64,000 nt of DNA from Isoetes taiwanensis. Taxonomy: Eukaryota; Streptophyta; Lycopodiopsida; Isoetales; Isoetaceae. Location of the stretch: positions 1,862,001 to 1,926,000 of the forward strand of contig JAJEKV010000026.1 of assembly GCA_021234155.1 (NCBI GenBank). Reading direction: 5' to 3'. The notes beneath the pieces were generated by a model that saw only the letters and a program-made list of their open reading frames with translations, was not told the DNA's origin and made no database searches. A program made the position numbers and the translations under genes. Of this stretch, positions 11,718 through 22,335 are shown in pieces. Position 1 is the first letter of the stretch. Every line of letters starts with the position of its first letter.

Positions 11718-13471
11718 CTTTATACTTGATCTGGAAACCAGACCAAATACTTTAACCATTCAAAAACCTTTGCAAGGATTTTGAATAGTTCAATTTGCAG
11801 CCCAAAGACATATACAGGTACCAATATGTCCTGGCCTTGATAAGGCATTATTTAAATAATCTACATTCATCTTTATTTAAGAACAGCATATATTTAAGGT
11901 AACATTCTATTAAAACCTGTCAAAATTGGTATTAATACTTACAGCCAATAGTAAATGGCATTCGTCTTTCAAGAAGAAGCTATAAGAACTTACCATTGAT
12001 GCATAAATTTGATTACAATCAACAAATATGTAGAAGTCTTAACAATATCTTCAGACCAAATCAGATCTTAAAGGGTTGCAAGAAATACTTGTCGAACACA
12101 ATAACAAAGAGCAGGATAGCCTGTTACCTGCAACAACAAAACACATACAAGCATTAGACATGGTTGCAATGAGTTTGGTAGCAGGTGTCATAGGCTGTCC
12201 TGGGGTCATCCCCCTTCACCTTGCTAGCATTCAAATCAAAATACAAGCAAAAAAGTAAGAGAACATATCCAAGAAAATGTCAGCACTATTAGCTTTAAAA
12301 TTTTCAGTGCTGCAGTCTTTATTTCAAGGATTATGAAGTAGCTTTAATCTATTTAGTCATTTTAACAAATAATATCTAGACTTTAGCAATTACAATGATC
12401 ATGCTTTAACAGTAGTGATGTCAAATTTCCTTTCATCAGCAAGCATAATATGCATCATCTAATTTGTAGATCTGGTATTTGAAATCATGCTACTTCTCAA
12501 GCTGAAATGATTCCTTGAAGAACAAAGTGAGACAGTAGCAGCAAGATTAAACCAACATGGATTTACTAATTCCAACATGGATCATAAAAGCTGTAGTGCA
12601 TTTAACCTATCCAAACCTTTTTGTAGCCAGTTGTTTCAGGATTTTTGTCACCCATGGCATCTTCAATGTTGGTCTGTTCCTTGGCAGCTGATTGGATCTC
12701 TTCTTGTGAGTTATTGCCAATAACTCCAGTGCCAGCAAATTTAGAAATGGCATTGCCACCAATGCTTTCAGCATTAGCCTCTTTTGCACCTATCTGCTTT
12801 CCAGAATCTGCATGATTTTTTCTTTCTTCTTCAGTATTCCCAGGCTTCTGGCATGGAGTAATAGCAGATCTTCTATATTGGTAGATCTTCTTGGAGCTCC
12901 CTTCCTTACTTTTAACCTCTGCTATTCTCTTTCTAGTGGACATATTGAGATCTCCCTTTTTCCTTCCCATTCAGAACCGGGGGAGGCAGCCCGGCTTGTG
13001 CAAAGCATAAGAGCAGAAAATAGATGTAAATTACCTTTTTCATGCCGGTTTTTATAGCCACAGATGTCCACTGGCCTGTCCTTAGGAACGTTAGTTCCAT
13101 CTATGCATGAAGACAATGGTTTCCGGCAGTGAGTCCTAATCCAGTGGGCAGCCAGATAATCCCTAAGTCGTCTTCGTCATGTTTCGAGCTGTAACAGTTA
13201 GTTGGCTTTGCCCTAAAAACCATTTCGTTTTTATTATAATAGTTCAAGATCAGTATATTAAAAAAAGAGGTTAGTTAACAAAGTTTGTTGCATATACTAT
13301 GATTTAGGGGTTGCATCATGTTCTCCATAAGTACAATCCATAGAACTTAATCAAATTATGGATCTTTATAACCATAGAGTATGTGTTCCTGTACTACAAG
13401 ATAGATCTAAGCACAATTTATTAGCTTAACTTTCCAATGTGCTTAGTTCAATACGTAATTGCCAGTTTAAT
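11718..13471 (-). repeat. PLE direct repeat Y, left copy
   Basis: A 1,754-bp block repeated at 29,049-30,802 with the same length and only about a dozen substitutions (roughly 99% identical by eye). It contains the 122-aa frame at 12,602-12,970. It lies 3' of the RT on the minus strand. Apart from that frame I see no protein domain in it. Confidence 0.85.
12602..12970 (-). CDS. Small basic protein or exon in Y (left)
   Basis: A 122-aa Lys/Glu/Asn-rich hydrophilic frame starting MGRKKGDLNMSTRKR, identical in both Y copies. Upstream on the same strand (about 13,175-13,035) an open stretch with His/Cys residues (RTHC, SSCIDG, DICGYKNRH) is followed by AAAG|GTAATTTAC, a possible donor, so it could be one exon of a spliced PLE transcript. 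Preservation without change in both copies may reflect recent duplication only. Function unknown. Confidence 0.35.
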   Translation of the reverse strand: MGRKKGDLNMSTRKRIAEVKSKEGSSKKIYQYRRSAITPCQKPGNTEEERKNHADSGKQIGAKEANAESIGGNAISKFAGTGVIGNNSQEEIQSAAKEQTNIEDAMGDKNPETTGYKKVWIG

Positions 13472-13621
13472 AAAAAATCCCTCCCCCAACCCTAGGAGGA
13501 CAGGGCCTGAGTAGACAAATTTCACGAGATCTAAAGACAATCCAGGAAACAACAAGGAGAGTAGGGCCTTGTTGTCTCACCAAGGCCCTAACCACTCCTA
13601 TCATTAACTACTCTTACATAT

Positions 13622-14556
13622 TTATTTTTGACTCATATTTATGATGCTTTTTAGGATTTTTACCATATCATTAATAGAATAAAGAGTACCTGGAAATTCC
13701 TCCCGAAGTAGGGTGTTAATCACCATGTTGGAAATTCTTATCTTGCCAAAATCGTTGTTGACAAATGCTTCAATGAGTCCCAGAATATCCAAAGCTGCTT
13801 TATTGGCATCTGAGTTTGCATATACATATGGCAGGATCTGTGAGATAATGACTTTAGAAGCTTGCCCATAAGGTCTGCAGCTGTCCGCCCTGATGTATTT
13901 GTTGACTGCAAATGGAAGCAGTGTATTTCTTCTTTTGTCATATCTGGTAACGTCAAATATTCCCCTGTTTTGATCATGCACTTTAATGGAGATGTTCAGA
14001 AAATTGCATTTCACCCCAAGCGGACTCTTTCCATCTGTGCTAATGTCATATATAGTTTCATCTTTTATAGACAAGAATTTAAAGTTGTATATGGGGAATT
14101 CAGACTCTCCTGATAGAAATTCTAAGACATTCCCTCCATTAATGACATTCAAGTCATCAATATACCGGGCAGCATGTTGGAACCTATACACATCTGTAAG
14201 TCTGCCCTGGTGTGCTAAGGTTAAAATAAATCTCAGTTCAAACCATGCTAAGTAAAGATTGCACCACGCCGGGCTGCATGAAAATCCCATTGGTATGCCC
14301 TTTACCTGTTTCCATATTTCTTCTCCCATTTGAACATAACAGTTACTAAGCAACCATGAATTCATCCTTTTGAAATCACTTCTTGTGAGTAAGTTCCAGC
14401 TCACATTTTCTTTATCTTTTGCTGACTTGGTCCATTTAGTGCAGATTTCTCCAAACTTGTCTTTTATAAGCAGATCAAAGTATGACTTTTCTTCCATCAT
14501 GTATTCCCATACCATATCTGCCAGTTCATCACAAATTTCAATTATCCCTTCCTCCC
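13622..14556 (-). pseudogene. PLE reverse transcriptase, C-terminal part
   Basis: This frame continues the RT of 25,890-27,053 across the element A insertion: removing element A and one copy of CTTCC-side target duplication CTCCC restores the frame. It carries motif B (QVKGIPMGFSCSPAWCNLYL, residues about 68-87 of the 297-aa frame) and the catalytic ARYIDDL near 14,150-14,170. The frame ends at 13,622 without a GIY-YIG domain. CCAG|GTACTC near 13,693 could be an intron donor, so the true C-terminus may lie in Y. RT would copy element RNA into cDNA by target priming; this copy is inactivated by the insertion. Confidence 0.8.
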
Positions 14557-15119
14557 TGTTAGTCCTCTGGTACAGGACTATTCATGCATACGACGGACCA
14601 AGTCAAGCTCAAAGATCCGCAGTCAACCACGGGTCAGCCATCCAAGGCCCCGCAGAAGACCAAGCAGCAGTCTATCAAGAGGCGCCGCTCAGACAAGTGA
14701 CGGGCCGTCACCGCCCGCGTTAGCGTCAGAGTGATTCTAGGCACTTCAAGAGGCACCGCCAACATTCCTGCAAATCAGGCCTCCTTCCAGGAGTCGGCAC
14801 CGAGATCAGTCAGAGTGTCTATATTGGGCCAAAGGCCATTGTACTATATATATGAGTAGAGCTAGCACATGAGTTTTTAGATGAGTTTGAGTCTTGTCTC
14901 TCTTCAGTCTTCTCTCGATTGCGAGAGCTCATGTATGTTCATTATTGATATCAAGGAAGCTTATCATTTTCCTCTCATTGTTCTCTTTGGTTCTGTTTTC
15001 TTCTTCTTGTTCTTTTCTTGCAAATCCCGCGTGACATAGTCCCTCGGATTCTCCTGTTAGATCCAAGGGTCCTCACAGAGGGCTGTCTTGCAGGAGTTCC
15101 CGAACCCAGACCCCAAACA
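14557..15119 (+). repeat. 5' LTR of element A
   Basis: 563 bp, from TGTTAGTC to CCCCAAACA. A TATATATA box near 14,840 is a plausible Pol II promoter. The sequence just after the LTR is not an iMet-type primer site and I could not name its tRNA. Confidence 0.9.
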
Positions 15120-15172
15120 CCATGCGTCCGCTGCCGGCAGTTACGCCCGATTTTCTTTCTTAATGCCGCAAT

Positions 15173-18100
15173 ATGCAGCCGAAACTTCACGCCGAAGAAC
15201 TTCTTTCCCGGGCGGCGTCTCGGCTTGGGCGCGCCATCATCGAAAGGAAGGCTGTTCGTGACATGTATGGATGCCCTTATGACATTGAGGGAGGCCACAT
15301 TGATCCTAGGGGCTCGGTCGGCGCCACCCACCCCTCGTGTCATGTCTCGTCCAAATTCTCGCCTCCGGCGTGCAAACATTGCTCCCGACCTCAGTCTCCT
15401 CATCACTATCAGGAGCCCTATCCGGCTCAACCTGCTCAACCTTACTTTCATACCCCAGAACATGCCTTCATCCATCAGTCTTCTGGCCATACGCCTCTGC
15501 CTTCACAACCATCATCTCCTACGGGTGGACAGGGATATCCACATGTCTCTTTTGCCCCTCCCCAGGAATTTCCCTTCCCTACCTTTCCCACCGCTCTTCC
15601 TGTTTACAATCTTACAGACCTCAAAACCAATGATCGACACCTCCCCGTACCTCCCACCTCGGCCACCCCTTGGCCAGGTCTTTCCAGCACCATACCACCC
15701 CCAACTCCACCTCAATATCCTCACTATCATGTTCCTGTCCAGCCCATCACTTTTACCTCTACCTTTCAGACCCTTAAGCTGACTTATCCTACCTTTGGCA
15801 ACACCAAAGGCAAACCATTAGACCAAAGTGCTCAGGCCCATATGGAAGAATTCGAGGCTCTGGCTGTCCTAAATGGTCATGCGCAACCTCAACTGAAATT
15901 CCACATCTTTTCCACCACGCTGCGTGGCTCCCCTCATCAATGGCTCATGTCCAACAAAAGCCACTGGAAACAAGATTGGTCCGAAATGAAAACTGCTTTT
16001 CTTTCTCACTATGGGACCACAGATGATGATCAACTTCATCTCAAGCAACTCAATGACCTTCGGGTAAAAGCATGTTAGGGTGTACCACTTTTGGAACCTG
16101 CAAAAGTACATACACTAGGTACTTCTGAACTGGGTACTTTCTCATTTTTCTTTTCATTAAAACTAATACAAAAATCCAAAATAAAAGTCAAGGACATGGT
16201 AATATTCAAAGTTAAGATAAAGATAATGCTATCGGAGATCAATATATATATAAAAAGTTCTAAAACATACCTTATATTGAGATATTATACAGGTACCCAG
16301 TACCCAGTCCTGGCTACCTTTTTAGGTACCTTTTTAGTCACTAAATAATACTTTTTAAGGGACACCCTAACATGCTTTTACCCCTTCAACAAGAGCCCAC
16401 GGAGTCCGCCCGGGATTTTGCAGATCGCCTTCACATTCTGCTAAGCAAACTCAAGGAGTACCCCACACAGAGCCAGATCTTGGTCTGGTTTCTCCAAGGA
16501 CTTCCTCCAGCTATCCGACTCATGACTGAATACCTGCGCCCGAAGACTTTGGAGCAGGCTATCGATCTTGTCAATCACTCAGTCAATGTTTCCTCCCGTG
16601 GCGTGGCTCTTCAGGAGCTCCCTTTCATTCCACCCGTCATGGTTCCCCAGACTGCTGTTCAACCTCAACACGCCAATCCGCAGCGCAGTCAGATCTGGTG
16701 CCATATCTGCAAATATCAAGGCCACTTGGCGAATGAGTGCAACTCCACCAATGGCCCGCCTCATTGTAAAAGATGCAACATGTGCAATCATGCCACGGAA
16801 GAGTGCACTCGCACTCATCCTACACCTTTTCGCCACAAGATGGTTTATCAAGTGCAAACCACACCTCAGCACCAATCGCCATATCAGCAGCCACCACTGC
16901 AGGTGCAACCAAATCAACTCTATCAGCAACAGGAACAACAACGGGGACCACACACACGTCCTCCTTTTGATCCTTCGAAAGCTCAGTGTTATCACTGTCA
17001 CGAATGGGGTCATACTACCACGGCGTGTCCTCAACTTCCACAAGTTCAAGTGCAGCTTCCTGGCACAAATCAGACCACATCGGTCCGCCTCACGGCTTAC
17101 CAACTCTGGATTGCTAATGGCAAACAAGGACCGCGTCCTGTTCTTAGGAAGCCACCTCGCGCACCTCAGCAATCACGCTATCAACCAGCTCCTGCCAATC
17201 CACCTCAGATGGATCAACAAGCACAGGAAGAGATTTTTCAGGCACTTAATCCTCCAGTTCAGCCATCAAATTGGGTTGGTTTGGTTTCACGCCAGACCAG
17301 GGCGTCACGTCCCTTAACCATTATTTCTAATGGCACGCAACCTGCCTTTGCAGTCGATACCCTTCCTCATGATGAAGCAAAAAAGGTTCACTTTGCACCT
17401 GATTTGGAGAAACTCATGCCGCATGTCATGCCTAAAGTTCGCCAAAGCATTCTGAACCTCATGCAAGCTGCTGAAGGCCGCACGTTAGCCAATGTTCATG
17501 CCACTACTCGAGCTCAACAACGACAAGAAACACCTTCCACGTCTCAACCTCCACGCTCTCAGATCTATCCCAATATAGCTGCTGAGGTTGACCTACTCAA
17601 AGAAGTTGCTGCTTCATTACCACGCACTCCAGCACCCGTGGATCTCGCAGATCCTTTTTCTCATGTGCCTCTGGAACTCCAAGAGGAGCTAGCCAAAATC
17701 AAAATTCCTTTAAGTTTGGCCACGATTTTGAAACTCTGTCCTGCTCTCAAGGACCAGTTACCACTCCCGACTGTTTTGGTTGGGGCTGTTGCTACCTCTA
17801 CTCCCACGGTACATGCCACGGTGGGCAATCAACAAGTCAATCATGTTCAAATTGACGGAGGTAGCGCGGTCAATCTCATCACGGATAAACTCCGTAAACA
17901 AATGGGCATCAAACAACTCTATCGTGCCCCCTATGACATCAAATTGGCCAATGGCCATATCACGAGACCTCAAGGCGTCACGCCTCTTCTTCACATCAAC
18001 ATTGGTGATCTCAGATTCCCGTTGGAATTTGGTGTTTGGAAGGCTGGAGAAGATCCAGGTGATTATGAAATGTTGGTCGGCAGACCTTTTCTCCGCCAGG

Positions 18101-18474
18101 CCAAGAGTATCCATTACTGGGCCACGGATCAGTTAGTCATCACAGATGGTCACCTCAATGCCACCATGGACTTGGAAACAGGAAAAATCATTTCCGTCGA
18201 CAATGCTGAACCCTCTCTCTCCGACACCGATTCTGAGGACGCCCAGAATATCTATCAAGTTCAGGCTCCACCTGTGAGTCTGCCTCTGTCATCCTACCCC
18301 GAATATGCTGATCCTTGGGGAGAAATGACTCTTGATCAGGACCAGGCTGTGGCTGCTTTGCTTGACCCTTACCTGGCTCCTTGCAATCGAATCCAACGTG
18401 TTGATCACTTCTCAGATGCTGAACCTCCTGCCGCTCCTGTAGATGTACACGCCATGAAGCAACCTGCGCTTTGA
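15173..18474 (+). pseudogene. Gag-protease of element A, split by a MITE
   Basis: The Gag part starts in a 301-aa frame (15,173) and resumes at 16,384 after a 322-bp MITE; without the MITE and one CTTC the frame joins as NDL-QQEPTES. The N-terminal third is Pro/His/Ser-rich, then a retrotransposon Gag domain, then three CCHC zinc knuckles: CHICKYQGHLANEC, CKRCNMCNHATEEC and CYHCHEWGHTTTAC. Near the end IDGGSAVNLI is the aspartic protease active site (DGGS in place of the common DTGS). Gag builds the virus-like particle and binds RNA; protease processes the polyprotein. The frame ends at 18,474 before RT. Confidence 0.85.
16062..16383. mobile_element. MITE in gag of element A
   Basis: 322 bp with 22-bp perfect terminal inverted repeats that begin GGGTAAAAGCATGTTAGGG, flanked by the 4-bp duplication CTTC (16,058-16,061 and 16,384-16,387). 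It has no coding capacity. Its internal part with a GGTACTT motif resembles 44,100-44,236, suggesting a second, degraded family member. The superfamily is unclear. Confidence 0.85.
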
Positions 18475-21399
18475 TGAAACTTCGGCAACCTCTCTTTTTC
18501 ACCACGCAGAGTGCCATGCATCTGTTATGCTTCAACCTCCTCGCTCATATTGTCCAGACACCCGGAAGTTACCCCCATATTCAGACTCACGAGTCGTCGA
18601 TTGTGGACGTAGGCAACAATCAGCCTGTCCGAATTGCTGCAAATCTTCCGACACCCTATCGAAACAGGGCCGTCACGCTCTTCAAAAAGTTCAAACACAT
18701 TTTCGCCTGGAGCTACAGAGATCTTCGGGGGATCAACAAAACCTTGGGGGAACTCACCATTCCTACCAAGTCTGATGCACTTGAGCCTAGCAACGACATG
18801 CACGGCTCAACCCCAATTACACCGTGGATCGCGTCAAGGCGAAATTGACAAACTCCTTCTTCACGGGTTTGATCTATGAGGTCAAACATTCTGAATGGGT
18901 GAGCCCCATTGTCATTGCACTCAAACACAATGGTAAGATCCGCGTTTGCGTGGACTACCGAAAACTCAATCAGGCCACGGAGCGTGATCATTTTCCACTT
19001 CCCTTCACAGACCAGGTTCTGGAAGAGGTTGCTGGACATGAGATGTACTCCTTCATGGATGGTTTTTCTGGCTACAATCAGATCTCAATTAAAGAATCTG
19101 ATCAACTCAAGACTACCTTCACCACCCCGTGGGGCACTTTTGCCTACAAGGTGGTTCCTTTTGGATTATCAAACTCTCCATCCACGTTTCAACATATCAT
19201 GCTCTCAGTTTTTCATGATTTTATGAAGGAAAATCCCTTCTTGCAAATTTTTCAAGATGACTTCTCTGCCTACAGTTCCATGGCTGACCATTTGGATAAA
19301 TTGGAACTCGTCTTTCAGAAATGTGATGAGTCCCGCATTAGTCTCAATCCCGAGAAATGCACCTTTTGCGTCACTTCAGGTGTTCTGTTGGGACATGTGG
19401 TCAGCAAAGCCGGTATCACCACGGATCCTGCCAAAATCAGCTGTGTGCTCAAGGCTCAAGCACCCGCCAATATCAAGGACACACGCTCTTTCTTGGATAA
19501 GGTCAATTATTACTCCACTTTCATTCCACTTGGGCTTGGAATTCTTAGGCGGATGCTGCTTTCCAACAGTTGAAGCTTTTGCTTACTCAGGCTCCGGTTC
19601 TTGTTCCTCCTCAATGGGACAAGCCCTTTCATGTTCATGTCGATGTCTCGGCGTTTGCTATTGGAGCTGTTCTTTCTCAAGAATATGATGCGCACACTGA
19701 CAAACCAAACCGATACGCCAGCCGAAAACTCAATTCTGTTGAGCGCAACTATTCTGCCACCGAGCGTGAAGCTTTGGGTCTCATTTTCTGTGTCCAACGC
19801 TTCCGTCACTACCTTTTGGGCAGTCAGATCAAATTCTTTGTTGACCACCAAGCACTCCTTTATTTGATCAACAAATCCACGCCCACGGGCCGCATTGCTC
19901 GTTGGGTCCTTCTTCTCCAAGAATTTGCCCCTTTTGAAATTATTCACAAAGCCGGCAAATCTCATGTTGTCCCAGATTATCTTTCACGCATCCACACAGA
20001 TGATCCCTCCACTGGAGTCTCAGACGCCTTTCCTGACGCTCAACTCTTTTTAGTCACGGCAACACCACATTGGTTCCATGACTTTCAGCAGTACCTCCTC
20101 ACAGGCGCTCTTCCACCAGAGGACATGACGCTCTCTCATGCCAAACGACAATCCCGTCGTCATCAATTTCTCCGCGACGTCCATGACTACACCATGGTTG
20201 CAGGACATCTTTACAAAAAGGGTAAGGATACCATCCTTCGACGCTGTGTTCTACCTCATGAGGTCCCAGATATTGTTCGAGAAGCCCATCAAGGGCTCGG
20301 TGGTGTTCATTTTCATGGTGACACCACGGCACGCAAAATCCTTCTTGCTGGTTATTTTTGGCCCACGCTCTTCAAAGATGCTCACGCCCACGCCCGCACG
20401 TGTGATGCTTGCCAGCGTGTGGGACGGCCCACGGCCCGTGACGCTCTTCCCTTGACACCGGTGGCCACGCCCCTTCCCTTCAGCAAATGGGGAATGGATT
20501 TTGTGGGACCCATCGATCCTCCTGCGCGGCACACCCGTGCCCGCTACATTTTGGTTCTCACTGACTACGCTATTAAATGGGCGGAAGCTTGCGCACTTCC
20601 AGACAACACTGCGGCAAGCACAGCCAAGGTCCTCTATCAACAAATCATCACGCGATTCGGCTGCCCCACGGAGCTGGTCAGTGATCGTGGTGTCCATTTT
20701 ATCAATCATACCATCAAGGAGCTGACGGATTATCTCCTGATACATCATCACAAGAGCACGCCTTACTATCCTCAAGGGAATGGTTTGGCAGAAAGCACCA
20801 ACAAAACTCTGGTCACAATCCTCAAGAAAATTTGTGACGCTTCTCGCACTGACTGGCAAACCAAGCTTCCTACTGTTCTTTGGGCTTACAATACTTGTTT
20901 CAAAATAGCTACTGGGCACACTCCTTTCAAATTGGTTTATGGTCAAGAAGCTCTCATGCCTTTTGAGTACATTCTCCCAACTCTTCGTTTTCAACTGGCT
21001 ACTGCCCATAATCCGCCGGCTGCACTCAAAGAAAGGGTTTATCAATTGGAACAGTTGGATGAACTTAGAAGGGATGCTTATATTCGTGTTCTTCATGGAC
21101 AACGGTTGCAAAAATCTTTACATGACAAACGTTTGAAGACAAAAACATTCAAGGAAGGAGATTTGGTTCTTCTTTATGATTCTCGGCACAAAAATTTTCC
21201 GGGTAAACTAAAGTTTCGATGGCTTGGCCCTTATCAAATTACTCAAGTGGTTCAACCCAGCGTTTTCCAGCTGGCGGAGTTAGATGGCACTCCATTACCT
21301 ACACTGGTTAATGGCTTTCGCCTCAAAACATTTCATCACACCAACAACAATCAACAAACAGATGCCGTTCAAGACACAACCACAACTGAAAGTGATTAA
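18475..21399 (+). pseudogene. Pol (RT, RNase H, integrase) of element A
   Basis: RT is spread over several frames at 18,480-19,560 (shifts near 18,840 and 19,540); it keeps WVSPIV, CVDYRKLN, MDGFSGYNQI, PFGLSNSPSTFQ and a catalytic FQDD near 19,250. RNase H and integrase are open in 19,570-21,399 (609 aa): DVSAFAIGAVL and DHQALLYL for RNase H; an HHCC zinc site ending CDACQRVG; the DDE core as D in MDFVGPI, D in SDRGVHF and E in GLAEST; then a GPYQI-type C-terminal module. No chromodomain is evident. RT/RNase H make cDNA and integrase inserts it. Confidence 0.88.
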
Positions 21400-21536
21400 A
21401 ACAGTGGCATATTACATTATAGGTGGAAATTTTTACAAAATGTGGGCACAGCCCAGCTATTTCCGCTATGGGCACTGCCCTATATACAAAAACGGGCTCA
21501 GAGCCCTATCCACTAAGTCCTAAGAAGACAAACCCT

Positions 21537-21821
21537 CTACTCCGGGTTCAGAGCAGAGGTGATGCGCAGGATGTGGTAGAGGTTCTGCTCAGGGTCCCAG
21601 CGAAGGTGCAGAACCACCTCCATCCCGTTGGTCTTCGGATCGGGATGTTCAGCCATCCCGGCACACCAGCCATCCATTCTCAGGCCACGATTGTGGCAGC
21701 GCCAGAGGTCCAGACAATTCATTTTGCAAGTAATCCACTCTTGACAGTTAGTGGGCATTGTGCAGTTCTCGTTCAAACCAGCAGCAGCCATGCTGAGCGC
21801 CATCGGATGCCTTCGCTGCAC
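21537..21821 (-). CDS. Antisense Cys-rich small ORF in element A
   Basis: A 94-aa minus-strand frame with seven Cys and many Trp/Met, lying between pol and ORF3 of element A. Extra antisense ORFs at this position have been described in plant Tat-lineage gypsy elements, and this position matches. No domain recognised. It might equally be chance; no promoter was identified. Confidence 0.35.
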   Translation of the reverse strand: MQRRHPMALSMAAAGLNENCTMPTNCQEWITCKMNCLDLWRCHNRGLRMDGWCAGMAEHPDPKTNGMEVVLHLRWDPEQNLYHILRITSALNPE

Positions 21822-22335
21822 TCCCGGTTCGTCTTATATAGCCAACTGAGGCACTCCTTGTCGACGTGGACCAATCACAACCATCGCCCACGTGTTTGCA
21901 ATGCAAGGCTGTTTCTAAAATGAGAATCTTTTCTCCCGTCGCATATCTAGCCATGGTACCTTCTGACACATTCCTTTTAATGATATCCCACTTCGAGTTG
22001 CCAGCATTAAATGCCATTCCTTCTTTTCACGCCCGTCGAACATTAATATGTGTCCTTTGGCCACATGTCACATCCCATCATTCTCTCACGCCTCATCTCC
22101 ACCGTTCATTACTTCTCCCTTTGTTGTTTGGGGACTTAGCCAAATTTTTGCCTCTCAATCGCCTCCTTGGCATCTTTCGACACCTGGCACCATCAACGGT
22201 TGCAGCTTCGCCCTTATCATGCCCCTTCGCCCATCTTTGTGCGCCCTAAACCTTTTCGTCTCTCTGCGCCTTCGTCTTCTGTTCGCTGCTCTCCGCCTTC
22301 TTTAAACAGTTCCTTCTGTTCCGACGCTTTTTGCC

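Noticed and set aside
15018-15782. 254-aa plus frame and 171-aa minus frame at the start of element A
   Set aside because: They overlap the LTR end and the gag frame, which has the better domain evidence.
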